From Candidatus Venteria ishoeyi (GTDB lineage: Bacteria > Pseudomonadota > Gammaproteobacteria > Beggiatoales > Beggiatoaceae): a stretch of 64,000 nucleotides of DNA. Shown one piece after another: positions 8,807-18,887 of this stretch. Each line of letters starts with the position of its first letter. Within the stretch, counting starts at the first letter, position 1. The stretch lies in NCBI RefSeq assembly GCF_030378065.1, contig NZ_JAUCGJ010000013.1, positions 1 through 64,000 of the forward strand, given 5' to 3'. The notes under the pieces were generated by a model. That model made no database searches and was not told the origin of the DNA. It saw only the letters and a list, made by a program, of their open reading frames with translations. The position numbers were made by a program, and so were the translations under genes.

Positions 8807-9997
8807 ATGCCTGACAGTATTATGATTGTAGATGATAACCCCGATAATTTAGCCGTTTTAAAAGGCGTATTAAGCAACCACGGTTATCAGGTGCGTCCTA
8901 CTAACAGCGGAAAAATGGTACTGAAATCATTACAACACCGCATGGTTGATTTGATTTTATTAGACATCCGTATGCCTGAAATGGACGGCTATGAGGTGTG
9001 CAGACAATTAAAAGAGAATCCGGAAACTCAGGAAATTCCGGTTATTTTTATCAGCGCCTTAGATGATCCCAGAGATAAGATTAAAGCCTTTGAAACCGGT
9101 GCGGTGGACTATGTTTCCAAACCATTTAATGAAATGGAAGTGCTGGCCCGGGTTTCCACCCATTTACAATTGCATCATTTACAGCAGGACTTAGCCCGCC
9201 AAAATGAAGTGCTTGAAGAATTGGTTGCCAAAAGAACAGAAAAGTTAAAGCAGAGTAATACCGCGTTAAGTGAATCAAACGCGGCTCTAGAAAAAGCCTT
9301 GCAGGTTAAAAATGAATTTCTGATGCTGATGAGCCATGAATTTCGTACCCCCCTCAATGGTATTCTTGGTATGACCAGCTTTCTGAAAAATACCTCAGAT
9401 GAAACCCAACGGGAGAATATTGAAATCATTGATTCCAGCGGTTGGCGTTTATTAAAGCTGGTTGATAATATATTAGAAACCACCAAGCAAGGGACGATGG
9501 ACAGTGCAACAAAAGTTCAACTGCATCAGGCAATTGATATCCGCCATTTGTGTGATGAAAGCCTGCAAACGATTGCACAATTAGCACTGAAAAAGCATAT
9601 CACTGTACATTTAAACCCCAAATATCTGAAATTGCTGGAAATTCCAATGAACACATCACGCCTGCGTCAGGTTATTGGTAATTTATTGGATAATGCGGTG
9701 AATTTTAGTCCTGAGCATAGTCAGATTGGTATTGACATTCAATATGCGCAGGATTCTCAGCAACTCTTTATTGATGTTTGGGATAGCGCTGAAACTATTC
9801 CCAATGAGGAGCAACACAGAATTTTTGATCCCTTTGTGCAGTTATGCCCAATTACCACACGTTCACATGAAGGCCCAGGTTTAGGTTTAACTTTGGCACG
9901 TAATCTGGTTGAATTGCATGGGGGACAGATTCAGGTGACGGAGCGGGAAGAGCAGGGGAATATTTTTGAAGTCAGCCTGCCTGCCAAACCCATATAA
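8807..9997 (+). CDS. Receiver-histidine kinase protein (REC-coiled coil-HisKA-HATPase)
   Basis: 396 residues, start supported by AAGGA seven bases upstream of the ATG. REC at about 4-120 with acceptor D53 (LILLDIRMPEMDG) and Lys in YVSKPFNE; coiled coil about 122-165; HisKA with H177 in MSHEFRTPLN; HATPase_c about 270-390 with N box (GNLLDNAVNF) and G2 (GPGLGLTLA). The G1 box, normally DxGxG, reads DSAETI here, so the two glycines that line the ATP pocket are missing. It may be a weak kinase or act mainly as a phosphatase or partner. It probably receives phosphate on its REC from the preceding hybrid kinase; the order in the operon supports such a relay. Confidence 0.88.
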   Translation: MPDSIMIVDDNPDNLAVLKGVLSNHGYQVRPTNSGKMVLKSLQHRMVDLILLDIRMPEMDGYEVCRQLKENPETQEIPVIFISALDDPRDKIKAFETGAVDYVSKPFNEMEVLARVSTHLQLHHLQQDLARQNEVLEELVAKRTEKLKQSNTALSESNAALEKALQVKNEFLMLMSHEFRTPLNGILGMTSFLKNTSDETQRENIEIIDSSGWRLLKLVDNILETTKQGTMDSATKVQLHQAIDIRHLCDESLQTIAQLALKKHITVHLNPKYLKLLEIPMNTSRLRQVIGNLLDNAVNFSPEHSQIGIDIQYAQDSQQLFIDVWDSAETIPNEEQHRIFDPFVQLCPITTRSHEGPGLGLTLARNLVELHGGQIQVTEREEQGNIFEVSLPAKPI

Positions 9998-10016
9998 GGA
10001 ATTCGCTTTTGGCTTC

Positions 10017-10039
10017 TTTCAGCCGCTACGCGGCTGAAA
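10017..10039. repeat. Perfect hairpin downstream of the kinase operon
   Basis: Arms 10017-10026 and 10030-10039 are perfectly complementary (10 bp, TAC loop), 20 bases after the kinase stop. There is no T-run on the plus strand immediately after, so Rho-independent termination is uncertain. The remaining ~200 bases up to the next gene show no convincing gene. Confidence 0.6.
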
Positions 10040-10245
10040 ACCGCCAGAAGCTCATGCTGGTTTTTGATAGATATGGGGTTGAATTTGGCTTTCAGCTTTT
10101 TCACAAACACTACGCAAGTGAAAATTGCGGCAATAGTGCTTGGTATAATCGTGGCAATAAATACTAATGTCACGGCACTGTTACCGTACACTGGCAGCGA
10201 TAAACATAACAATATATCCATCCAAAATCAGAATAGAGAATACAT

Positions 10246-11187
10246 ATGTCAATATTGAAGTTTATGCAACAACGTCTGGATTTAGTCTGGAAAGGCTTTT
10301 TTATGGGGGCGGCGGATGTGGTGCCGGGTGTCAGTGGCGGGACGATGGCGCTGGTGCTGGGTATTTATGAACGCTGGCTGGCGGCAATTCGCTCATTTGA
10401 CCGGGTTTGGCTACAACATATTATGCATTTTAATATGCAAGGCGCTTTGTTTCATCCGCAATGGGCTTTTTTACTGCCCTTAGTGCTGGGTATTTTTGCT
10501 GCGCTGATGTTTTTCACCCGGGTCATTCCTTTGCCAGAGTGGCTGCACACACATCCTGAAGCGGTGTATGGGTTATTTTTTGGATTGATAGTGGGTTCTA
10601 TTATCACCTTGTTGCGGGATTTACAGGTTGAAAAAAATAGTTATTGGCTGTTCTGGCCGTTGGGCGCGGTGCTGGGTTGGTTTGTCGTGACCAGCGTACC
10701 AATGAGTACGCCGGATACCAGCTGGTTTATTTTTATTAGTGGTTTTCTTGCTATCAGCGCCATGTTGCTACCCGGTATTTCAGGCTCTTTTATTCTGCTC
10801 ATTTTGAAAAAATATGACACCATACTCAATGGTCTGGGGCATTTTAATCTCTGGATTATTGTACCTTTTGCCTTTGGCGCAGCCACGGGACTGGTGATTT
10901 TCAGCCGCGTGCTGGGTTGGTTACTGGGGCATTATCATACTCAGGCACTGCTCAGTATTATCGGTGTGCTGACGGCTTCCTTGTGGGTGATCTGGCCTTT
11001 TCAGGAACGCACTTACGCGCTGATACACAACAAGGAAAAGCTCATCAGCACCACGCCCTACTTCCCCAAAACGCTTGACAGTACCTTGGTGTTATCTATG
11101 GATTTGATGATCGTAGGTTTATTGGTGGTGGTGCTGTTACACCATTATTCATCCAAACCTTCTACCACAATGGCATCCAGCCATTGA
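10246..11187 (+). CDS. DUF368 family membrane protein (polyprenyl-phosphate transporter, PopT-type)
   Basis: 313 residues with about 8-9 membrane helices. The N-terminal signature GAADVVPGVSGGTMA and the second, inverted-half motif AISAMLLPGISGSFILL are the diagnostic repeats of DUF368. DUF368 proteins (PopT) have been shown in other bacteria to flip undecaprenyl phosphate back across the inner membrane for peptidoglycan and surface-glycan synthesis. That role is inferred here from family. The start follows a weak ribosome binding site. The 3' end overlaps the convergent DUF302 gene by 43 bases. Confidence 0.88.
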   Translation: MSILKFMQQRLDLVWKGFFMGAADVVPGVSGGTMALVLGIYERWLAAIRSFDRVWLQHIMHFNMQGALFHPQWAFLLPLVLGIFAALMFFTRVIPLPEWLHTHPEAVYGLFFGLIVGSIITLLRDLQVEKNSYWLFWPLGAVLGWFVVTSVPMSTPDTSWFIFISGFLAISAMLLPGISGSFILLILKKYDTILNGLGHFNLWIIVPFAFGAATGLVIFSRVLGWLLGHYHTQALLSIIGVLTASLWVIWPFQERTYALIHNKEKLISTTPYFPKTLDSTLVLSMDLMIVGLLVVVLLHHYSSKPSTTMASSH

Positions 11188-11636
11188 TTAATTTTTTGGT
11201 TTAACGCGGCTTTTGCCTTGTCATCATCGCCTTGCAAATAAATCTTTCTGACTGAAACATACACCTGCTCTGGTGAATCGGCCTTGCTGTAAATATTAAT
11301 GGTAAATGGGCAAACCGCAGCATTGGCCGGATCTAACTGCACCATGCGATGTGACATTAAAGCACTGCAAAACTCAATGGATTCGGCATGATGAAATACA
11401 TTGTTAAAACCCAGGTCTTTTGCCGTGCGCTGCATCATTTCTGCAATATGTAAATAACCACTGACTTTCAACCCTTGGTTGGTAATGGCCATAACCATAT
11501 TTTCTTTCACCATCTCAAACTCATCTGCCGCTTTGTAAGTAACCAAAGCATCAGTCTCACTGATTTTTTCAGCACAAACAGTCGTTGAAAAAAAACCAGA
11601 TGATAAGACCAGGCAGGCAGAAAGTATTTTTAACAT
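11145..11636 (-). CDS. Secreted DUF302 family protein
   Basis: 163 residues with a signal peptide (about 1-22, ending near VCAEK). The mature part matches the DUF302 fold: an N-terminal ADEFEMVKENMVMAITNQGL helix region, then MQRTAKDLGF, then CPFTINIYS and a C-terminal helix. DUF302 proteins are small periplasmic or cytosolic proteins of unknown function, often near sulfur or respiratory genes. Cysteines at about 91 (EFCSAL) and 109 (VCPFTI) might form a disulfide. It is transcribed with, or separately from, the small lipoprotein gene upstream (92-base gap holding a palindrome). Confidence 0.8.
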   Translation of the reverse strand: MLKILSACLVLSSGFFSTTVCAEKISETDALVTYKAADEFEMVKENMVMAITNQGLKVSGYLHIAEMMQRTAKDLGFNNVFHHAESIEFCSALMSHRMVQLDPANAAVCPFTINIYSKADSPEQVYVSVRKIYLQGDDDKAKAALNQKINQWLDAIVVEGLDE

Positions 11637-11681
11637 AAGATATGTCCTTTGGTGTTATAAGCTGAATTTCCTGACCCTAAC

Positions 11682-11709
11682 GGATAACACCCCTTCAAGG
11701 GGGTTATCC
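11682..11709. repeat. GGATAAC...GTTATCC palindrome
   Basis: Arms of 13-14 bases (11682-11695 and 11697-11709) pair with one bulge. The element lies between two minus-strand genes. A related palindrome with the same outer arms sits at 36075-36110, so it is a small dispersed family. It may terminate transcription of the lipoprotein gene. Confidence 0.6.
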
Positions 11710-11728
11710 ATAAAATGACTCAGGTTTA

Positions 11729-12040
11729 TTAAAAACGTGGCCCCGCATTCTTTTGTTGTTCCGCCTGTTGAATTGCCATTTTAGACTGGAGGATGGCTTT
11801 TTTAGCTAACTTAATCGCTGTCGCCTGATCACCGTCAGCCGCTGCTTTTTTTGCTTTTTTAATCACTTTTGCGGTATCACGCCATTGATATTCAACGGCG
11901 GCTGCTTGCTTGGTTACCGCCTCCGCTTCTGCAATGAGGGCTTCTGCCGAAGCACCTGCATTGGCGTTGCTGATACTGGGCGCGGAAGCACAACCAAATA
12001 AGAATAAACAAGTGATCAGATAACCAGATAATTTTTTCAT
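11729..12040 (-). CDS. SoxXA-binding protein-like lipoprotein (SoxK-like)
   Basis: 103 residues. The signal peptide ends in a lipobox (LFGC, Cys16), so it is probably a lipoprotein. The mature part is a helical hairpin: EALIAEAEAVTKQAAAVEYQWRDT followed by an Ala/Lys-rich helix (KKAKKAAADGDQATAIKLAKKA) and IQQAEQQ. This pattern fits the small SoxXA-binding protein family (SAXB/SoxK), which stimulates the SoxXA cytochrome in thiosulfate oxidation. No sox gene lies in the window, so assignment rests on sequence pattern. A paralogue with another periplasmic partner is possible. Confidence 0.65.
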   Translation of the reverse strand: MKKLSGYLITCLFLFGCASAPSISNANAGASAEALIAEAEAVTKQAAAVEYQWRDTAKVIKKAKKAAADGDQATAIKLAKKAILQSKMAIQQAEQQKNAGPRF

Positions 12041-12104
12041 AAGACCCTCCTTCGGGTATCAATAATCAAGAAAAATAGTGTATCATATAATGTTTTTTTA
12101 TTAA

Positions 12105-13685
<1,581 letters not shown>

Positions 13686-13697
13686 AGCTAAGGAAAC

Positions 13698-14984
13698 ATG
13701 CAAAAACCTGACTTTTTGCTGAATACCCGCACCCACTTTGCCAGTCATTTATTATTATGGCTGGTTTTTGGCTTCATGCTGATTGCAACAGTCTGGGCTT
13801 ATTTTGCCGAGATTGATGAAGTCACGCGCGGTCAGGGGCGGGTAATTCCTTCGCGTCAGGTGCAACAGGTGCAGAATCTGGAAGGTGGTATTGTTGTTGA
13901 GTTAAAGGTCAGCGAAGGGGATATTGTCGAACAAGACCAGATTCTGCTGCGCATTGATGACACCCGCTTTGCCTCTTCTTATCAGGACAATAATCTGCAA
14001 CGTCAGGTGTTACAGGCAAAAATCAAACGCCTGGAAGCAGAAACCCGGCAACAGCCATTAAAAATGCCCGAAACCTTACCAGCAGGCGAGAACTTCTGGG
14101 GTAATGAACAAGCCTTGTATTTTTCCCGGCAGCAGGAATTAAAAACGGCTATCAGTGTTTTTAAGCGTCAACTTGAACAAAAACAACAGGCCTTAAAAGA
14201 ATTACAAGCCAAACAAGGTCAATTACAACGTAGTTATCAATTAGCCAATAAAGAATTAAAAATTACCCAGCCTTTAGTTAAACAAGGCATTATGTCGGAA
14301 GTGGAGTTATTGCGCCTGAAGCGTCAGGTGAATGACTTGCGCGGCGACATGAACAGTAATCAATTGACCATTCCACGCGCTAAAGCAGCAATTAATGAAG
14401 CCAAAGGTAAAATTGCAGCCCATCAAGCCACTTTCCTCTCCTCAGCATTTAACGAACTCAATGAGACCCAGGCCCAACTCTCACGCCTGCAAGCCAGCAA
14501 GGAAACCCTGACTGATCAGGTTACCCGCACCGCAGTACGCTCCCCCGTGCGCGGCACCATCAAAACCTTACATGTCAACACCATTGGCGGCGTGGTACAA
14601 CCCGGCATGACGCTGGCGGAAATTGTGCCCTTGGAGGATAATTTGCTGATTGAAGCAGAAATCCGTCCTGCTGATATTGCCTTTTTACACCCCGGACAAA
14701 AAGCCATGGTCAAATTTACCGCTTATGATTTTGCAATTTTTGGTGGTTTACCGGCGCGTCTTGAATATATTGGCGCGGACACCATTCATAACGACAAGCA
14801 GGAAGCCGTGTTCCTGATTCGAGTACGCACGGAACATCATTATCTGGGCAGCAAGGAAAACAGTCTGCCGATTATTCCCGGCATGACCACATCGGTGGAT
14901 ATACTGACCGGGCGCAAGACCGTGCTGGATTATTTGTTAAAACCTTTTAACCGGATGCAGGAGCGGGCGTTGCGGGAGCGGTAA
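13698..14984 (+). CDS. HlyD family periplasmic adaptor (type I secretion membrane fusion protein)
   Basis: 428 residues, AAGGA binding site six bases before the ATG. One membrane helix (about 18-36), then the lipoyl-like half motif VQNLEGGIVVELKVSEGD, a long periplasmic coiled coil (about 95-270), the second lipoyl half and beta-barrel (RTAVRSPVRGTIKTLHV), and a C-terminal GMTTSVDILTGRKTVLDYLLKPF, the standard end of HlyD/LapC proteins. It links an inner-membrane ABC transporter to TolC to export large RTX-type proteins. No ABC ATPase, TolC or substrate gene is nearby, so its partners must be elsewhere. The close spacing to guaB suggests cotranscription. Confidence 0.9.
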   Translation: MQKPDFLLNTRTHFASHLLLWLVFGFMLIATVWAYFAEIDEVTRGQGRVIPSRQVQQVQNLEGGIVVELKVSEGDIVEQDQILLRIDDTRFASSYQDNNLQRQVLQAKIKRLEAETRQQPLKMPETLPAGENFWGNEQALYFSRQQELKTAISVFKRQLEQKQQALKELQAKQGQLQRSYQLANKELKITQPLVKQGIMSEVELLRLKRQVNDLRGDMNSNQLTIPRAKAAINEAKGKIAAHQATFLSSAFNELNETQAQLSRLQASKETLTDQVTRTAVRSPVRGTIKTLHVNTIGGVVQPGMTLAEIVPLEDNLLIEAEIRPADIAFLHPGQKAMVKFTAYDFAIFGGLPARLEYIGADTIHNDKQEAVFLIRVRTEHHYLGSKENSLPIIPGMTTSVDILTGRKTVLDYLLKPFNRMQERALRER

Positions 14985-15081
14985 AGAATGGAAAAAAATA
15001 AAGATTCTATATTGATTTGTTTTAAAGGATGTTCAGTTTTATTGGGATACTATCCTTAATACTTTGGAACAGGAAAGATAA

Positions 15082-16416
15082 GTGAAAATTAATGATTTGC
15101 ACCTTGAAAATTACCGTTGCTTTGATACCTTTAAGATAGATTTTCATCCTCAATTAACAGTGATTGCCGCAGAAAATGGGGGAGGAAAAACCGCTATTTT
15201 AGATGCAGTTACCGTTGCATTAGGTGTTTTTGTCGGTAATTTTGATGAAGGCAAAGGTAATGGTTTTGTCAATGATGATGTACAATTACGCAGAACTTCA
15301 CAGACCCCCATCACAATGGAAGCGCAATATCCATTGAGCTTAGAGGCTAGTGGCGATATTGCAGGTACGCCCCAAACCTGGAAACGCACACTCAATGGTA
15401 AAAAATCAAAAACAACAATAAAAGATGCAGTTTGCTTAAAAACATATGCCAAAAAATTACAAGTACAGGTTAGAAACGGGGAAACCGTGACACTGCCTTT
15501 GTTAGCATATTATGGAACAGAGCGTTTATGGCGAAAAACCAAATTATCTAAAAATCGTAAGGCCAAACATTCAAGATCCAGAATGATGGGATATGATGAA
15601 TGCCTCAATCCAGCCTCTAATTATCTTGTTTTTGCAGATTGGTTCGCGGCACTTGAACGTGCGGATTTTGAGCATAGACTGCAACAGGCTCAGGAAAAAC
15701 AAACACCGACCCATTCTGAATTTCATCCTTTACTTCAAAGCATCAAACAAGCAGTAAATATCTGTCTGCGTATCAGTGGTTGGAAAAATTTACATTATCG
15801 CGCAGGTTTAGAAACTTTAGTGGTTGAACATGATGATTATGGAATCCTGCCTTTTGCGCAATTGAGTGATGGTATTCGTAATTTACTCGCCCTGGTAGGT
15901 GATATTGCCTATCGCGCAGCCCGTCTCAATGCCCATCTTAAAGCCAATGCTGCCTTGGAAACTATAGGCATTATTTTAATTGATGAAGTGGATTTACACT
16001 TGCATCCACGTTGGCAGCAAACGGTTTTACACGATTTAACAACGGCTTTTCCCTTATTGCAATTTATTGTTACCAGCCACAGCCCCCAAGTACTCAGCAC
16101 GGTAAAAAAAGAACAGATTCGACTGCTAAATGCTGGTGAAGTACATGCGCAACAACCTGCTATCAACCCTTATGGGCGAGAAAGTCGAGAAGTTTTGGAA
16201 GATATTTTTCATGTCAATTCCAGAGCACCAAGAGATGTAATAGAAGAAACAGGTTTGCTCAATGATTATTTGAAACGGGTTGAAAGCGGTGATTATGACA
16301 GTCCACAAGTCAAGGAATGGCGCGAACTGTTAGAGCAAACATTTGGCGTAGGTGATATTCATTTGCAAATGGCTGATATGGTTATTCATCAATGGCAGGC
16401 AAAAAAGGTAAATTGA
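15082..16416 (+). CDS. ptuA: Septu-type defence ATPase (PtuA-like, AAA_21/ABC-type)
   Basis: 444 residues, GTG start with AGGAAAG upstream. SMC/RecF-like ATPase: Walker A AENGGGKT (30-37), signature-like region LSDGIRNLLALVGDIAYR, Walker B IGIILIDEVDLHLHP (D301, E302) and the switch histidine in FIVTSHSPQVL. The C-terminal helical part follows. The next gene, one base later, encodes an HNH nuclease of the kind paired with PtuA in Septu and retron-Ec78-type systems. In Septu the ATPase binds the nuclease and controls its attack on nucleic acid during phage infection. No reverse transcriptase is present, so this is Septu rather than a retron. The function is inferred from the pair. Confidence 0.82.
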   Translation: MKINDLHLENYRCFDTFKIDFHPQLTVIAAENGGGKTAILDAVTVALGVFVGNFDEGKGNGFVNDDVQLRRTSQTPITMEAQYPLSLEASGDIAGTPQTWKRTLNGKKSKTTIKDAVCLKTYAKKLQVQVRNGETVTLPLLAYYGTERLWRKTKLSKNRKAKHSRSRMMGYDECLNPASNYLVFADWFAALERADFEHRLQQAQEKQTPTHSEFHPLLQSIKQAVNICLRISGWKNLHYRAGLETLVVEHDDYGILPFAQLSDGIRNLLALVGDIAYRAARLNAHLKANAALETIGIILIDEVDLHLHPRWQQTVLHDLTTAFPLLQFIVTSHSPQVLSTVKKEQIRLLNAGEVHAQQPAINPYGRESREVLEDIFHVNSRAPRDVIEETGLLNDYLKRVESGDYDSPQVKEWRELLEQTFGVGDIHLQMADMVIHQWQAKKVN

Positions 16417-16417
16417 T

Positions 16418-17119
16418 ATGAAGTATTTAGCGCCAGCCAGTCATACCCCTTATCAATTAGAACAACGCCAACAACAAACTATTCCAGGTAATGAGCAAGA
16501 GGCAACATCTGCCTGGAAAAATTTTAGCTACAAGAAAAAAGTGGAAGATGCCTTATTACCACGCCAACAAGGACTTTGTGCCTATTGTGAAAACCGATTG
16601 GATAGCGATATGGGACAACATATTGAGCATGTTCAGCCAAAATCACGTTATCCAGAAAAAACCTTTGACTATGATAATTTAGTACTTTCTTGTCGCGACA
16701 GCGATGCCTTAAAAGGTGGTGTTGATATTTCAGATTCCAGTTGTGGGCACTATAAAGGCAGTCGCTACAATGCAGGAAAATTTATCAGCCCAATAGATGC
16801 CGATTGTGAACACTATTTTTTCTACTCCCTGACAGGTGAAATATTGGTCAGCGATAAGTCATCTACAGAGGAACAAGAAAAAGTAAATTATACCGTTAAT
16901 GAACTACTGAATCTTAATTGCAGACGCTTAGTTCGCGAACGCGCAGATATATTATTGGAAGGTTTTCGTATTTTGCAGGATTTAAAGAATCAAGAAAATG
17001 ATGAAGTCTTAAAATATTTTTTGGATTCTGAATTACAAAGCACCAATGGTAAATTACAATCCTATACCAGTATTCGAGAGCAACATCTCAAATCATATTA
17101 TCCAGATGCAAAAAAATAA
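16418..17119 (+). CDS. ptuB: HNH endonuclease of the Septu system (PtuB-like)
   Basis: 233 residues. Compact HNH fold: CAYCENRL (C54, C57), GQHIEHVQPKS (H68, H71), DNLVLSC (N87, C92) and DSSCGHYKG (C109, H111), together giving the beta-beta-alpha metal site and a zinc knuckle. The N-terminal 50 residues and the layout resemble the TIGR02646 'retron-associated HNH' family and PtuB. It starts one base after the ATPase stop, so the two are coupled. It is the predicted effector of the system, degrading DNA or RNA once PtuA senses infection. The target is not visible from sequence. Confidence 0.82.
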   Translation: MKYLAPASHTPYQLEQRQQQTIPGNEQEATSAWKNFSYKKKVEDALLPRQQGLCAYCENRLDSDMGQHIEHVQPKSRYPEKTFDYDNLVLSCRDSDALKGGVDISDSSCGHYKGSRYNAGKFISPIDADCEHYFFYSLTGEILVSDKSSTEEQEKVNYTVNELLNLNCRRLVRERADILLEGFRILQDLKNQENDEVLKYFLDSELQSTNGKLQSYTSIREQHLKSYYPDAKK

Positions 17120-17137
17120 AAGACGGAGTCTAATCTC

Positions 17138-17461
17138 ATGAAATGGTATCGCGTTGCACACGCTGATGAATGCCCTCCTGGCAAAATGTTACGGGTTGAA
17201 ATTGCAGGTAAACGTATTTTGATTGCCCATGTAGAAGGTGTCTTTTATGCGCTGGATGATACCTGCACGCATGAGGATGCCTCCTTGTATACCGGCTGCT
17301 TAAAGGGTAAATCAGTGAAATGCCCCTTGCATGGCAGTTATTTCAGTCTGGCAACGGGACAGCCCAGTGAAGAACCGGCAGAGGAGCCATTGCAAACCTA
17401 CGCTATCAAACAGGAAGGTGAAGCACTGTGGATTGAATCTATGCCGGAAAATGCCTCATAA
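17138..17461 (+). CDS. Rieske-type non-heme ferredoxin
   Basis: 107 residues, a single Rieske domain with C43-x-H45 (DTCTHED) and C62-xx-H65 (KCPLHGSYF), which ligate a 2Fe-2S cluster. It is the length of soluble biphenyl-dioxygenase-type ferredoxins and nitrite reductase small-subunit-like proteins. There is no signal peptide, so it is cytosolic. It transfers electrons to an unidentified acceptor. The next gene (cobyrinate amidase) starts 22 bases downstream, and that operon ends in another 2Fe-2S protein. A role in that pathway is possible but unproven. Confidence 0.88.
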   Translation: MKWYRVAHADECPPGKMLRVEIAGKRILIAHVEGVFYALDDTCTHEDASLYTGCLKGKSVKCPLHGSYFSLATGQPSEEPAEEPLQTYAIKQEGEALWIESMPENAS

Positions 17462-17483
17462 GGCGAGTAACACAGGAACAAAC

Positions 17484-18887
17484 ATGCCACATTTGCTGAT
17501 TTCCGCCGCGCACAAATCCTCCGGTAAAACCACGGTCAGTATTGGCTTGTGCGCCGCCCTGCGCCAGGCGGGTGAGATTGTACAGCCATTTAAAAAAGGC
17601 CCGGATTATATCGATCCCCTGTGGCTGGGAGAAGCCGCGCAACGTCCTTGTTATAATCTGGACTTTTATACCATGGGCCATGAAGAAATTCTGCGCAATG
17701 TATCCTGTTACAGTCAGGGCAGTGACATCAGCCTGATTGAAGCCAACAAGGGCTTATATGATGGCCTGGATATTGACGGCAGTAACAGCAATGCGGCATT
17801 AGCCCATCTGCTGCAAGCACCAGTGGTATTGGTGCTGAGCACCAAGGGCATGACCCGGGGCATTGCGCCACTGATTATCGGCTATCAGGCTTTTGATCCC
17901 AAGTTGAATATTGCCGGGGTGATTCTCAATCAGGTGGGGGGAACGCGCCATGAAGCAAAGCTGCGCGCAGTGATTGAACATTATACGGATGTGCCGGTAT
18001 TAGGCGCAGTGCATAAAGACCCGGCAATGGTGATAGATGAACGTCATTTAGGACTGATGCCCAGTAATGAAAATCAACAGGCGCAGCATAAAATTCAGCA
18101 AATTGCTGACCTGGTGGCAGCGCAAGTGGATTTGGCACAATTAAAAACACTGGCAGCACAGGCAACATTACCTCCCGCGCCCGTTTGTCCACCGCCAGGC
18201 GGTCAACATAGCAAGCGAGTGCAAATAGGCATACTGCGTGATGAGGCTTTTGGTTTTTATTACCCCGGTGATTTGCAGGCGCTGGAAAAGGCTGGCGCAG
18301 AGTTACATTTTATTGATGCACTGCATGACACACGTTTGCCGAAAATAGAGGGTTTATTCATTGGTGGCGGTTTCCCGGAAACCCAGGCAGCACAATTGGC
18401 AGACAATAAAATACTACGCCGGGCAGTGCGTGATGCGGTAGAATCCGGTTTGCCGGTTTATGCCGAGTGTGGCGGTTTGATGTATTTAGGCCGTCAGTTA
18501 CATTGGCAGGGGCAGGCTTACCCCATGACCGGCGCTTTGGCACTGGATACGGTGATGCATGAAACGCCTCAAGGCCGGGGTTATATTCGTTTACAGGAAA
18601 CTGGCTTGGGTTTATGGGGCTTAAATGATAAGCAGGGACTACCTGCGCAGTTCAGTGCTCATGAATTCCACTATTCCCAGGTCATTGCACTTGACCCGAA
18701 GCTGACATTTGCTTATAAGGTATTGCGCGGTCATGGTATTAATGGCAAACAAGATGGCATTATTTATAAAAATACCCTGGCTTGTTATGCGCATTTACGA
18801 GATGTGGATAATAATCCGTGGACCCAACGTTTTGTGAATTTTATCCAGCAAATTAAAGAGAATAGTAAAGAGCATACTCATGTCTGA
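17484..18887 (+). CDS. cbiA: Cobyrinate a,c-diamide synthase
   Basis: 467 residues from the ATG at 17484 (MPHLLISAAH, preceded by ACAGGAACA). The frame is open further upstream inside the Rieske gene, but those starts lack support. N-terminal ATP-binding domain with P-loop SSGKTT (12-17) and PFKKGPDYIDP; C-terminal class I glutamine amidotransferase domain (about 240-450) with nucleophile C329 in YAECGGLMYLG and the catalytic His region HEFHYSQV. It amidates the a and c side chains of cobyrinate (or hydrogenobyrinate, CobB) in corrinoid synthesis. No other cobalamin gene is in the window. The 3' end overlaps the next gene by 8 bases. Confidence 0.9.
   Translation: MPHLLISAAHKSSGKTTVSIGLCAALRQAGEIVQPFKKGPDYIDPLWLGEAAQRPCYNLDFYTMGHEEILRNVSCYSQGSDISLIEANKGLYDGLDIDGSNSNAALAHLLQAPVVLVLSTKGMTRGIAPLIIGYQAFDPKLNIAGVILNQVGGTRHEAKLRAVIEHYTDVPVLGAVHKDPAMVIDERHLGLMPSNENQQAQHKIQQIADLVAAQVDLAQLKTLAAQATLPPAPVCPPPGGQHSKRVQIGILRDEAFGFYYPGDLQALEKAGAELHFIDALHDTRLPKIEGLFIGGGFPETQAAQLADNKILRRAVRDAVESGLPVYAECGGLMYLGRQLHWQGQAYPMTGALALDTVMHETPQGRGYIRLQETGLGLWGLNDKQGLPAQFSAHEFHYSQVIALDPKLTFAYKVLRGHGINGKQDGIIYKNTLACYAHLRDVDNNPWTQRFVNFIQQIKENSKEHTHV

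Noticed and set aside
10064-10258. Short frame MIDMGLNLAFSFFTN... before the DUF368 gene
   Set aside because: No ribosome binding site, composition unlike a coding sequence, and it runs into the DUF368 start region.
15000-17119. Retron (reverse transcriptase plus ncRNA) in place of Septu
   Set aside because: No reverse transcriptase frame lies next to the ATPase/HNH pair, and the 97-base gap upstream is too short for a retron ncRNA plus RT.
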